Part shown: positions 1-10,586 of the stretch, piece by piece
How positions within the stretch are numbered: position 1 is the stretch's first letter
Layout: every line of letters begins with the position of its first letter
Assembly: GCA_946965045.2 (NCBI GenBank)
Contig: OX337242.1
Span: 2,604,001-2,668,000 of the forward strand
Reading direction: 5' to 3'
From: Epithemia pelagica
Taxonomy: Eukaryota > Bacillariophyta > Bacillariophyceae > Surirellales > Surirellaceae
DNA length: 64,000 bases
Notes under the pieces: generated by a model
Databases searched by the model: none
What the model was told of the DNA's origin: nothing
Seen by the model: the letters and a program-made list of their open reading frames with translations, nothing else
Program-made: the position numbers and the translations under genes

Positions 1-1505
1 AACGAGATAACCAAGCTCAAACAAGCAAACGTCTCATTCGAGCAGCCAACAGTCAAGGATTAAACAAGTTCACCATTCCGTCAAGTATAAGTTTGGATTT
101 CAAGTACCACGCAATTATGAGGAAGCTGTTGCTCTTGACAAACAACATGGCAACACAAAGTGGCAGAATGCAACAGAATTAGAATTGTCACAGATCCAGT
201 CCTACAAGACATTCAAGGATTTTGGGAAAGCCATCTTCATAAAAGGGAAAGTATCCAATGCACCTGAAGGGTATCATAAGATACGTGTACATCTTGTCTT
301 TGACGTAAAACATGATGGACAACATAAAGCAAGACTTGTCGCAGATGGACATCTCACAAAAGAACCTGTTGAGACAATCTATTCAGGTGTTGTTTCCATT
401 CGCAACATCCGCATTGCCTTATTCCTGGGTACTTTGAATGACTTGGAAATATGGGGAGCAGATATTGGAAACGCATATCTGGAAGCCTTGACAGGGGAGA
501 AAATCTTCACTGTCGCAGGACCTGAATTCAAGGAATGAGAAGGTCACATCCTGATTATATACAAGGCACTTTATGGATTGAAGTCATCAGGCGCACGCTG
601 GCATGATGTCTTATTTGATGTTTTGACAGACATGGGATTTTCACCAAGCAAAGCAGATCCGGATATCTGGATGAGGAAAGCACCTGGAGAAGACTGTTAC
701 GAATACATTGCCGTATACGTTGATGACTTAGCCATTATTTCTACTGATCCTGGGAATATCTGCAAGATCCTGAAGGAGAAATACAACTTCAAACTCAAAG
801 GAGATGGACCTATTGATTTCCACTTGGGATGTTGTTACACCAAGGATTCTGATGGAACACTAGTATCAGATCCAAGACGCTACATTGGTAAGATGATGGA
901 CACTTTCGAACAAATCTTCAAGGAGAAACCCAAGAAAGCCAAAACACCTCTTATTGGTGGAGACCATCCTGAATTGGATGATTCTGAGCTCCTTGATGAA
1001 GAAGGTACTAGTCATTTCCAAACTCTGATTAGACAACTCCAATGGGTGATCACTATTGGTTGTTTCGACGTCTTCACCGCTACAATGACGCTGTCACGCT
1101 TTCGTGCTGCTCGGAGGAAAGGACATCTTGATAGAGCCAAGCGTATCTATGGATACCTTACACATCTCCCAGAAGGCGCAATCAGATTTAGGATTGGAGA
1201 GCCTGATTATTCAAGTCTTCCTACCCAAGAATTTGATTGGACTTGCACTGTCTATTCGAATGCAAGTGAACGTATTCCTGAAGACTGCCCAACACCTCTT
1301 GGTCGCTATGTTACCACAACTCATTATGTTGACGCCAATGTCATGCATGACATAGTCACTGGTAAATCCGTAACTGCTGTTCCACATTTGTTGAACGGAA
1401 CACCTATTGACTGGTACAGCAAGAGACAGAGCACGGTGGAAACTGCTACCTATGGATCCGAGTTTGTGGCTACAAGGACAGCAATAGATCAGATAACAGA
1501 ATAAC
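1..1505 (+). pseudogene. Copia pol fragment (reverse transcriptase and partial RNase H), interrupted
   Basis: This is the 3' part of a Ty1/Copia polyprotein running in from the left edge. The reverse transcriptase shows the GADIGNAYLEA block, the ALYGLKSSGARWHD block and the catalytic YVDDLAI motif. It is followed by an RNase H start with a DWYSKRQSTVET block and GSEF. It is clearly the same family as the polyprotein at 42566-47392, which aligns almost codon by codon until about 900. Breaks: an in-frame TGA at 536-538, where the relative has TTA; a TAA at about 1502-1504; and loss of the terminal RNase H DNKS region before the LTR. The sequence is a dead copy. What it adds is the RNase H segment that the relative at 42566 lacks. 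Confidence 0.9.
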
Positions 1506-1653
1506 GACATTCTCTCCGCTACCTTGGAGTACCTATCCGAGAGCGAAGGGGCGGAGGAGGTGCTTCGCATTGCCTAACTGGTCCAATTGTGAGACCATGA
1601 GGAGAAATTTCTCGACCTCATCCATCCATCACGCATCCAGCGATCGATCCAAC

Positions 1654-2438
1654 TGTTAGAATTCTCACCGTCTATGGTGGTTAGATTCTACATCTCATCG
1701 ATTCCCCATGTCACATAGCCCTGTGCTATCGCATCATGCCACCTAGCTTCGAGCTATGTTCCCTAGCTTTGCGCTATATCGACCTATATTTCTTCGCAAA
1801 TCATGAAAAGTGAGAATAGATTGACAAACTCACTCTCAAGACTAAACTGGGTCGTGCGTATTACAACGGACGCAAATTTGGCCGTTGCTCGGACATTATA
1901 CTAGCGCCCTAAGCGTACGCGCCCGAAATCATCGAGCGCGCCCAAGCGACATCCGAGCGCCGTCGGCATCTATCCGACCCAACGGTCTAAGTATCCCAAG
2001 CACGACACACGATCACGCGAGACCATATTTCCATTCCCACAATCTCCAAATTGTCAACAAGCTGCGCGCCATGAAAACAATGATGCCAATCCAAAGCAAG
2101 AGCTGTTGACCCTGTATATGTTATCCGTCCACATATACATGTCATATACATCACATGAATCAACTCCAACTATTCCAAACCTGTTGCCGCCAAGAACCTA
2201 TGACACACGACCCTTGGCAGGACCGAACATTTCACGTAGACCTATCGTAGTAATCAACACACAATCTAACAATATCACCATTTATCACATCCTCTTTTGT
2301 GTCCCGACTATCCTGTTGATAGACTACGACTTGCTTTCCTCTATACCCGTGGAGAGGTTTGTATCGGTTGGTGACTACCTGATTGTCTGCTCGACCGAGC
2401 ATCAACGCCACTGCAACTCCAAGAGAATTGTAATACCA
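1654..2438 (+). repeat. 3' LTR of the left-edge Copia element
   Basis: It begins TGTTAGAATTCTCACC, matching the TGTTAGGATTCTCACC start of the LTRs at 40700 and 47368. It stays alignable with them through the CGCGCCC-rich block and the ACGATCACGCGAGACCATAT block. The right end is set at a CA near 2438 by comparison with the TTATCA end of the relatives; it could lie up to about 25 bp further on. Diverged, so an older insertion than the one at 40700. Confidence 0.75.
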
Positions 2439-3319
2439 ACGCAGAGATGCGTTGGACATTCATCCAAAGAGGCTAAGTATAAACCATGGTTGCATCGAAA
2501 CGTAGTACAGAGTACATAACATCCGAATAAGGAGGACGGTCGGTTGGATGAAATCGAGATACGGAATCGGGGCCGAAAAATAACCGCAGCACCAACGTGC
2601 CACCTAAAGTGCAAAAAACCTCGCGGTGCGCACAAGATCGAAGTAGACGCTCGAGCGGTTAAGAGTCGGCCACTCGTCAGTGGATATTCGCTCCTGGACA
2701 CTCTTGGGAGGTGCTCTTTGCGCGCCGGGTTGGAAAACACTTTTCGCATTCTTCGGTTCGTGTTCTTACAGCGAAGTACTTCAAAGCAGGGTGACCGCCT
2801 CTAATTATACCTCGCGTTTTAGAGTGACTCTAAAAGTATATAAAATAAATATACCTACGATTTCAAACTCTAAAAATATTTTAGAGTGCTATCCCGTAAC
2901 CCTAATGGAGCCCAATAGGGTGAAAGCCTTCACCCTAGAGGAGCTCAAACAGCATCAATGACAAGAATGACAGTGAAATGCACGGTTTCACTCAATAAGG
3001 CTCTGACAACAAAACAATACGAGCATTAGGTGCTCGGTTTTTCCGCTAGCACGCGTCATTTCCACCCAAAGACCAGTCCGGCGCTTAATCACATCACCCG
3101 GCGCGTCTAAGTAGCCCAAAATGTCATTTGTCTTTGCATGTTACATCCAATAAATAAACTGTCACACCACCACTCGCGTTTCTTCTCTGGCACTCACCTC
3201 CTCGGACCTTCATCCATTGCTCCCTCCAAGGCGACAATGAAACCTCGGACGAAGTGAACAAGATTGACCAGCATTCATTCTGATCGACACCATCAGATTT
3301 CTCTTTGTTTCTACCTAGC
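2439..3319. other. Non-coding stretch left of the putative DNA transposon
   Basis: No convincing gene. It contains a cluster of palindromes (2817-2937) and otherwise AT-rich sequence leading into the gene at 3320. A transposon end may lie here, but I could not find a matching inverted repeat to the right of 8831. Confidence 0.5.
2817..2937. repeat. Cluster of three short palindromes
   Basis: 2817-2835 reads TTTTAGAGTGACTCTAAAA, a near-perfect inverted repeat. 2867-2887 is an ACTCTAAAA...TTTTAGAGT foldback of the same motif. 2916-2937 is a hairpin with 9 bp arms TAGGGTGAA / TTCACCCTA around AGCC. This may be a subterminal region of a DNA transposon or a binding-site cluster. Confidence 0.6.
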
Positions 3320-4825
3320 ATGCCTCCCTACGAAAAAACAGTATTCCCTAATCAAGACCCTCACTACGATCGGTCTCTCCGAGACTTTCTTCGGATCGGT
3401 TCATTTGTTTGCATAAAGGATGGATCATCGACTCACATTGCCCGGATCGAATGTCGTCAAACTGAAGTCTCGTCGGAGGATTCATCTTACGAAACTACTA
3501 TCCGTCTCCGTTTGTTTCATCCTCTTTTCAAACGCAATAAACCCGATGGCAAGAAATCGAAAACGCCGAAACACAACTTTGCCCCAATTCTATCCGGAAC
3601 GGGCAGTAGTCAAACTGAGCTGTACGAGTCTGCTGATCTCCGTTGGTTTTGTTCGAATCACCATGAATCACCGAAATCTCTATTTCCTGCCTTTTGCTTC
3701 ACACTGAAGGAAATGGCTCAACCAAAGAACGCATGGGCAGCGGGCCTCTTCAACGTCTACATTTGTCGATTTTGGGAAGATGTGGATTATGACAATAGTG
3801 GAAAGACACGTACCCTCCGTCCTCTACCATCGGAGAAGGCGTTTGGCTTTCCAAACGACCACCCAGATTTCAAGAAAGGCCGAACCTTCATAGTACCTCA
3901 AAGATGTCTGCACGAATCCATTTGGAATGGACTACATGGGTTGAAACGTGCTCTGAACAAACTCCTGAACAAACGGAGCGGACAAGCGTCCGACAAGGAA
4001 GTGACATCATTGAATATTGGCCATATCCCTATGGAAGCGGTACAATACATATCTCTTGTTGCCAATTATCTCTGTTCTGTTCCTTCTCACCCAGTTATGC
4101 TTTCGGAATCATTCTTTCACCTAGATCAGAGCCTACGTCGTTCCAAAATCAAAATTACCTTTAACGCAGGCGTAATTCGATTCAAAACAGAACGCGAACT
4201 CGAGAACTTACGTTTGATCCTTGGTCCTGGATCGACGTATGGATTCACTGAACGCCGCCCAACTTTGCAGGACGGTCCACAAGGTTTACTACTCAAACGA
4301 GGTCATAACCTCAATGTCGTTGCTGGTACTGCTCCTCAAGGACAGGCGAATGAGGAACGGCCATTCAAACGGCGTTCCTACGAGAACAGGGTAGACTTCA
4401 CGTTTTCTCCTTACAATGTCCGCTTGACTGTGGGTTACCAACGTTATGTGTACCACCTAAAGCAAGATGGAGAGCTCAGAACCACTCCACCATGCCCAAA
4501 CCTCAAGCGCATGTTGGAAGGTGATGTCCTTTACGATTCTACATCCGATGATGACAGGAAGTCTTCTGAAGACGAGGATGACAACCACGTTGACGAGTAT
4601 CAGCAGGCACTCGTTCAAATCAAGATTGGTGCACAGTACTTGCATAATGGAGACTCGGTGATGGAAGTTGAATCTGTATCAGTCCCCACCGATGGTCCAG
4701 CCAGCTTTACTTGTCGCTGTGTGGCTGGTTCCCGATTCTTGTACAAGGAAACCTCTGAAAAGCAACTGTCGATCGTCCGTGAGGATATCATCAAACTCCT
4801 ACAGGACATTAAGTCCTTTGCCTGA
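3320..4825 (+). CDS. Unrecognised protein, probably transposon-associated (about 501 aa)
   Basis: The reading frame starts best at ATG 3320 (MPPYEK); an upstream in-frame TTG at 3305 is not a plausible start. No family is recognised. The N-terminus (LRIGSFVCIKDGSSTHIARIEC) looks like a small beta-barrel that could bind DNA or chromatin, but this is only a shape impression. The C-terminal third is acidic (SDDDRKSSEDEDDN) and ends in a small hydrophobic and charged segment. It is intact, with no internal stop. It converges tail to tail with the DDE-like gene whose 3' end is at 4972, about 150 bp away. That arrangement suggests both belong to one mobile element with outward-lying promoters. An independent host gene is the alternative. 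Confidence 0.6.
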   Translation: MPPYEKTVFPNQDPHYDRSLRDFLRIGSFVCIKDGSSTHIARIECRQTEVSSEDSSYETTIRLRLFHPLFKRNKPDGKKSKTPKHNFAPILSGTGSSQTELYESADLRWFCSNHHESPKSLFPAFCFTLKEMAQPKNAWAAGLFNVYICRFWEDVDYDNSGKTRTLRPLPSEKAFGFPNDHPDFKKGRTFIVPQRCLHESIWNGLHGLKRALNKLLNKRSGQASDKEVTSLNIGHIPMEAVQYISLVANYLCSVPSHPVMLSESFFHLDQSLRRSKIKITFNAGVIRFKTERELENLRLILGPGSTYGFTERRPTLQDGPQGLLLKRGHNLNVVAGTAPQGQANEERPFKRRSYENRVDFTFSPYNVRLTVGYQRYVYHLKQDGELRTTPPCPNLKRMLEGDVLYDSTSDDDRKSSEDEDDNHVDEYQQALVQIKIGAQYLHNGDSVMEVESVSVPTDGPASFTCRCVAGSRFLYKETSEKQLSIVREDIIKLLQDIKSFA

Positions 4826-4971
4826 TGACCAGACTTTGCTTCCTTATATTACCACGAGAACCATTGTTGTGTGTCGTTCGTTCATGTAGAGAACAGAACA
4901 ACCGAACAAGCTTTGACCACAACACAAACACTCTAGCCATTTATCTCTTATTAGCACTATGCTTCTTTACT

Positions 4972-6006
4972 TTACGATCCTTGAATGTCTACGTCACTAT
5001 CATCCTCCTCGTCGTCTTCATATGCGTCTTCACCAAAGCAGTCATCCACCAAAGATTCCGGTCCATGTATCAATACTCCTGCTGTAGTAGGAGAGTCGCC
5101 AGGGTCATAAAATTCCCAATTCTCTAACTCTGCCGCGTCTTCCAGGATTTGCCTGTATTCGTCATCTTCTTCCGTCGCTGGTGGTTGACTTGCAGATTGG
5201 TTGGGTGCACTGTTATTCTCATTCGTTTCAGTTTGTGCAGGTTGTCCTTCAGGCGCGTTCATACCACTATTAGTGCCATCGTTACTTGCGGCTCCAGTTG
5301 TCTGTTGTTGTAGACCAGCTGTGGTTGCCTGTTCTTGTTCGCTATTTGTAGTCATTGGACTGCTGGCTGGTCTACAGCACTCGATTTTTCCACCATTCTT
5401 ACGAACCCATTGGTTAGATCTTGTAATATCCTCTTCGGTCGTGAGCTTGTTCCCTTTTTGTATGGCCTCCCACGAATATCCACAAAGGAGAATCATCCGC
5501 CTCTGGAGCCATCTTGCCATAGGTTCGAGCCTGGACTGCCGACCCCTCCCTTGATTTATACTCCCACCGCGTTGAGTTCGGTGGAAGTAAAATGTCTTGA
5601 AGAGGCTGTTAAATGCTGTAATGCAGATGAGACCATGATCCAGTCTAAAACAAGGCGCGACTGTCATTAGCAACTTACCCTCCCATCCTTGCTGGGCATG
5701 TGATGATAGGTTCTTCCAATGACGAAGATATTCATACACATGCCCACTCCCAATAAGGTGTGCGTAGTTGGTCACACCATGTTCACCGGTGAGTTCCACC
5801 CAAACTGAAAAAAAGGCATCAGCGTGGCGTTGATGCGTATCCATTTCATTCTCTGTCAAGTCTCTATGTATCTTAAGAATCTCCATTGACTCCCGATAGC
5901 TTTTCACACAGGCTGACCATTGTGCCTTCTCTGCGACTGTTGGAACACTCACCGTAATAAGCTTGTAAAACAAGGGCATAAGTCTGCGGATACGTACATT
6001 GTCCAT
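4972..6006 (-). CDS. C-terminal segment of DDE-transposase-like protein (catalytic Glu block)
   Basis: This segment carries a highly recognisable block: TNYAHLIGSGHVYEYLRHW, then QQGWE, then NSLFKTFYFHRTQRGG. The two halves are separated by 21 readable codons that look like an in-frame intron (5616-5678, GTAAGT...ATTACAG). Removing it gives QQGWEAFNSLFKTFYF. The Glu in GWE is the likely third acidic residue of a DDE/RNase H-fold transposase; the TNY.H....HV.E...(G.E..N.LF) spacing resembles the Glu block of RAG1/Transib-type enzymes at motif level. After a basic region the C-terminus is Gln/Asn-rich and strongly acidic. ATG 6006 is the first Met, but it lies only 12 bp after the stop of the upstream segment in another frame, so this is more likely a downstream exon of the same gene than a separate gene. 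Confidence 0.6.
   Translation of the reverse strand: MDNVRIRRLMPLFYKLITVSVPTVAEKAQWSACVKSYRESMEILKIHRDLTENEMDTHQRHADAFFSVWVELTGEHGVTNYAHLIGSGHVYEYLRHWKNLSSHAQQGWEGKLLMTVAPCFRLDHGLICITAFNSLFKTFYFHRTQRGGSINQGRGRQSRLEPMARWLQRRMILLCGYSWEAIQKGNKLTTEEDITRSNQWVRKNGGKIECCRPASSPMTTNSEQEQATTAGLQQQTTGAASNDGTNSGMNAPEGQPAQTETNENNSAPNQSASQPPATEEDDEYRQILEDAAELENWEFYDPGDSPTTAGVLIHGPESLVDDCFGEDAYEDDEEDDSDVDIQGS
5616..5678 (-). other. Predicted 63 nt in-frame intron
   Basis: On the minus strand it begins GTAAGT at 5678 and ends ATTACAG at 5616. Splicing turns GWEG + 21 unrelated residues + FNSLFK into GWEAFNSLFK, which restores a conserved transposase block. Length is a multiple of three with no stop, so the unspliced frame stays open. 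Confidence 0.7.
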
Positions 6007-6017
6007 GGTAATAGGCT

Positions 6018-8831
6018 TTATTTCTTTTTGGATTCATCGTAGGGGACCTTCCAATGGGTTGGGAGGTCCACAGTACCCAGAATCTGAAGGGACATAATCC
6101 GGTTCACTGTTCGGATGAACTCCAAGCATCGTTCACCTTCATTACTGTCATCTGGAATCCACGGCAAATCCGAATTGATCGCATTACTCAGCCCCTTCTT
6201 CAACAGCATTGTAAGAATCTTCAGGCCCATACGGTTTTCCATATGCAAGATACAAGGGACAGTATCAAGCAGGTAGACCATGGCCGTCGATTGAATAGAT
6301 CCTTTGTAGTTTTGTAGTACCTGGTCTGCCTGGTAGTATTGCCATTCCCTAATATGAGATTTCTTCAATCGCAATTGGCGTTCTTCCAATACTCCCGTGA
6401 CGTCCAGCTTCCGTACCACGAGGTTGTTGGTTAGAGATCTGGCATACTCCTGCCGCTGTGTTGCAGACGCAAGTGACAGATCGAAATGGATACATTCAAT
6501 ATCCTTCTTTTGCTGGACAGAGGGCACAGTTCTTGGATTTACTTTCATTGTTAACTTGGAATCAGCCCATATTTTGGTCAGGTTCTTTCGGATCTCCGAC
6601 ATTATTTTTGCGAATAACTTAACCTCCTCATCAAGATGCGACAGGTGTTCCGACGTACACATCTTATGGTGGTAACACACCCAATCTGGTTTCTCCTGAT
6701 GTCCTAGCTTCTTGCATAATAAGCATGATTTCACTTTGTCTTCCTCCGCGGACAAATGTAGTTCACCACTTTTGACTGTGCATTTGGAGCACGGAAAAGT
6801 AGCTTGCTGGGCCGCACCTCCCCTCCCTAGGAGTTTCCACTCGCACGACATATCGCAGTTCGTGCATATTTGGAGTGGCCAAACTCCAAATTTGGTGGGG
6901 AGTACAGTGAGGGCGCCTTCTCTTATTTCTTGAATCATGTTGTGGAAAACAGACCTTACCAATCCCTTGCTTTCGGGACGGCAGACACATACAATTGGCC
7001 ACACACTATTCCGCGATTGAGCGAGACTGTTCGATTCATCGTTAAACTTCAAGCCCCCCAGCGTGTGGCTGAGGTTCTTGGTAAACAGGAGGGCACCGTC
7101 CAAACTTTGGGATAATCGAATGGGTCTCCATCTGGCGTCGCTGTATAAACATCCCCCCGCAACCAAAATCCCAGACATAACGTCAGATGCACGGAAGGAG
7201 AAACCCTCCGACCCGTCCTCCTTGTTGCGCATAAGTTTGTAGGGAAAGATTAGCTGCCCGAACTGCTCGATCTTTGTAGCACATTCTTGCATGGCCGATG
7301 TACTGGGTAGCAGCGTCCAAACGCGGGGTACATCATTGGATTCGACTGAACGTAAAAGTTTGATTCCACTAAAATTTAGCCGGCCACCAGTGAGATCCAT
7401 TTTCTTCAATATATTGTACGGCGTAAACACAAAATTGCGCACGTAGTTTCGAAAGACAGCATAAGAGTTCTCAAACAGTAAGCCACTATGCACTGTTTTG
7501 TCCAAGCACAATTGGGCAACGTCCCGGAAAAAAAGGCCTGCTGCCCGGCTTGTTGGTTCCATATTCTTTGTTCTTGATTCCAAGACATGTCGAATATGTT
7601 CAACAAGCTTCTTGCGATGTTTTGGATAGTAACAAGACTTGGGGAGGTTGGCAACAGACTGGTCGAGGTGTTTTCCTTTCCAGTATCGCAAGTTGTCGCT
7701 CGATATCTTGAGTTTGGCTTTGCATTCTTCGAGTTCAATTTTCAATTGATTAATAGAAACAGTAAGTTCCTTTATTCTACTACGATATGATGAATCTGTC
7801 TCACATGCTGCCTCAACATTGTGTTGAATGGAACTTGAGGGAAGCGTAGAATCTACAGGAGATTCCATGCTCGGGGGGTTTGGCACTGGGGTCTGGGGAG
7901 CCTGTTGAGACTCAAATGGTGGCAAGTCGTCTAAGTCATCTTCTGGGTCATCGTCCGGTCATGGAGGGAACGAATCTAGACTTTCATCATCTGGAATGTC
8001 TGGTATGTCTGGATAATCAAGAAAAGAGGGCTCGGGAAGAGGACTCTTTTCTCCACTTGGTGTCGCTTGTTCTGGATGGGTAGGTGATGTCGTTTCATTA
8101 TTGGCTTGGGGAAGTCTGGTTTCCGAAAGATTCTCTAACTCATCTTCGAGATTGCTTGCCGCTTCTGCCATTTGAATGGCCTGATAATCGCGGTCTTCGG
8201 GTTGGTTATTGTTCGACGACGACAATAAAATATCGTCTAACTTCGTGGCTTGGTTCTCCTTTTGGCGACGAACTATTTTCGGACAAGGAGAAATGAATTG
8301 GGGTCGTTGGCTAATGGGTACACAGAAAAGACTTGATGGCGGAGGATCAGGTTGGTATTTGGATTTGGGGTCGATTTGGGTTGGTTCCCAGTAGTCGGTA
8401 TGTTCTGCAGTACAGGTGTACCGTCCATTCTCCGCCTTCCTGTTGATGTAACAGTTGGGGCGGGACGCTTCCTCGTCATCGCCTTTCTTACAACGACTAC
8501 AGAAGAAAAAGCCGGGGAATTTCTTGTATCGGTTGCGTCCGTAGACAGAGCAAGGTACTTTGCCCAAATCGCTGCAATCTAACAATATCTTGGCAATCCT
8601 CTTCCTTTCGACAGTGTTGTCTTCGCAGGTCACTTGGGATGCATCCCTTCGTTGTCGAGTAATCAGATTCGGTGAAGCAACAAGACGAATATTTTCTTCC
8701 GCCATTTTGGTGACTGCAATCTGCTCCTCTGTCTTGGCTTTATTGGCAATTCTTCTTGATTTCCTTGTAGGCTCATGATCCGTCTTGTTGCCGTCGCCTT
8801 GAACGCGCTTTTGGGGTTTGCGGCGGGGCAT
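6018..8831 (-). pseudogene. N-terminal and core segment of DDE-transposase-like protein with an in-frame TGA
   Basis: ATG 8831 opens a 290-codon basic N-terminal region (MPRRKPQKR; KSRRIANKAK) with a Cys cluster (FFFCSRCKK) and Pro/acidic linkers. A TGA at 7961-7959 (context CCA TGA CCG) interrupts it, after which the same frame continues for more than 640 codons with another acidic run, so I treat both parts as one gene. The core has SLDGALLF (candidate first catalytic Asp) and CTNCDMSCEWKLLGRGG followed by FPCSKC (candidate second Asp next to a zinc cluster). Further Cys/His pairs follow, then IECIHFDLS. This Asp...Asp/CxxC layout precedes the Glu block at 4972-6006. Whether the TGA is a nonsense mutation or is read through is unknown. 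The superfamily is uncertain; it is not a hAT, MULE or CACTA enzyme by eye. Confidence 0.6.
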
Positions 8832-9553
8832 GGTGGGATCAATCAGCAGATGGAGGTGGGGATGACCGACCGCTTGTATTGTTCATCCGTCAAGTAGATA
8901 TGGAGATCGATTGTCGATAAGGGAAGAGGTACCCTGTTCAAAGCTCATCATCAAACACCCTATCTCTCAAATCTATTTATAAGCTCATGAGATCAAGAAT
9001 ATCGTGAAATGCGCGAGATATGATCTCTCTAGGTAGTATATGACGTGGAATTAAGTAATTCTGTAACAAGTAACAAGAACAAAGAACAGACAACAACACC
9101 ACGAACCACGACCCTGGGTCAATCGCCACCGACATGTCGCTCCTGTGTCTCTACTACCCCAAGAAGGCACCCAAAGTTGAAATCCCAGACGCAGACCCTA
9201 CCTAGGAGTACCTAGTCAAAACACTGACTACCCATAACGTAACAATTCAACAAACAACAACCAAACCGCGATGACCCATCCTCCATTCATGCGTTTCTTC
9301 TTTCCTAGGAGTAGCTACGAAGCGAACGACTTACCTACCTAGGCGTAAAAAGGTATGTAATGGGAACCCAATGTTGCAGATTGTACTGTATTGTGACGAT
9401 GGTGGTGGATACAATCCTTCCTTGGTTCCTTACTATTTACAGTGTTCGTCGCTGAACCAGAAATCTAACATACAATGGTCGTGTGTGCAGGTTGCTCCAT
9501 TCGATTGGCTCTCTCTATATAGAACGTGTCGTATTAGGCGGTACCAGTCGGAC
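8832..9553. other. Intergenic, no gene seen
   Basis: Upstream region of the DDE-like gene and downstream region of the cyclophilin gene. It contains several CCTAGG / CTACCTAGG-like words between 9200 and 9345 and no long reading frame with coding character. No transposon terminus could be defined. Confidence 0.5.
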
Positions 9554-10586
9554 TTACTTGGGTACGGAATCGACAAATTGGGCTTGTTGAATAAAGGACA
9601 ATTTGGGAAATTGGCTTTGCAAATAGGCATTGCCTTGCAATTGAATTCGTCCTTGATTGGGTCCTTGTCCCGACGGAGCCCCTTCGCCATACCCGGCATA
9701 CATTTGGTCGACCACTTCTTCCATTCCATCTACGACAACACCAATGGGTGTAAATCCCTGTCGATCCAAAAAGGCATTGTCTCGTGTATTGACAAAGATT
9801 TGGGTCGTTCGTGTATTGGGACCGGCCGTGGCAAAGACCAAGGTTCCCCGACGATTGCTGGCTGCGGCTACTGGTAGGTCATCTTTGAGATTCTTGGATC
9901 GCCACGTGGCTTGAATGGAAGGGTCTCCCTGAATGCCAAATTGGACCACAAAACCAGGCAACACACGAAAGACACGACAATCCTTCCAAAATCCAATCGA
10001 GGTCAATTCCTGTAGTAGCAGGGAAAAAGAAAAACGACAAATTGGAATGGATAAATGAGAAACAATGTGACGAGCGCCAACTCGTGTCCCAGAAGGAGCG
10101 GCTTCGTATTCTCAAGCCTACCTCAAATCGTTCGACTCCTCGGGGAGCCCATTCGGGTTTTAATTGGACGGTAAAACTTCCCGTGGCACCGGGTACACCA
10201 TTTAAATTGTCGACTTGAAAGGTGACAAGTTTGCCCCCTTCCGAATTGGTGGTGGTTGTGGGTTCGGCCTGAACGACGCGACGACTGCTGGCCGCAGTTG
10301 TGGCCATGCCACCACCGACCAAAAAGACTTGTCGAAACCATCGCAAGGCATCGCGACGACGAGCGGCAGCCGATAAACTTGTTGTTGTTTTCGTTGAGGA
10401 GGAGGGACTATTTCTTGTGGATGTCGTCCTGAGAGACGGCACGGTAAGATGAGGAGCAAAGGCTGTGCAAGTACCAACGAGGAGCAAGAGGCTGACAACC
10501 ATCGTCCTCCAAGGTACAGCGGACCGATCGTTTCGTCGACGACGACACTGTAGTTGAGGTTGTGGAGTAGATTGGGAACGAAACAT
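9554..10586 (-). CDS. Cyclophilin-type peptidyl-prolyl isomerase, plastid (probably thylakoid lumen)
   Basis: Two exons, 10586-10122 and 10009-9554, joined across a GTAGGC...CTACAG intron (10121-10010), give about 306 aa. The enzyme would catalyse cis-trans isomerisation of Xaa-Pro bonds. The cyclophilin core is seen as CRVFRVLPGFVVQFG (conserved Arg, Phe and Gln), then RRGTLVFATAGPNTRTTQIFVNT and IGVVVDGMEEVVDQMY. A hydrophobic stretch ending CTAFAPHL is a signal peptide with the diatom-style Phe at +1, so plastid import is likely. A second segment (RRRDALRWF, hydrophobic stretch, then VQA|EP) looks like a twin-arginine lumen signal. The start could be M1 or the Met 28 residues later (MVVSLLLLV). 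Catalytic-pocket residues are only partly canonical, as in other lumenal cyclophilins. Confidence 0.88.

Larger units (their letters stand above)
3320..8831. mobile_element. Putative DDE DNA transposon with two convergent genes
   Basis: A plus-strand gene (3320-4825) and a long minus-strand DDE-transposase-like gene (8831-4972) face each other. Termini were not located: neither 2439-3319 nor 8832-9370 yielded an inverted repeat pair by eye, so the coordinates cover only the coding core. The transposase assignment rests on the conserved acidic and cysteine motifs described for its two segments. The in-frame TGA and the uncertain exon junction suggest the copy may be inactive. Confidence 0.5.

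Noticed and set aside
8960-9060. Inverted or direct repeat matching 2940-2985 as termini of the DDE element
   Set aside because: The words AGCTCA...ATCAAGAAT...GTGAAATGC look alike, but they are in the same orientation and too short and imperfect to define transposon ends.
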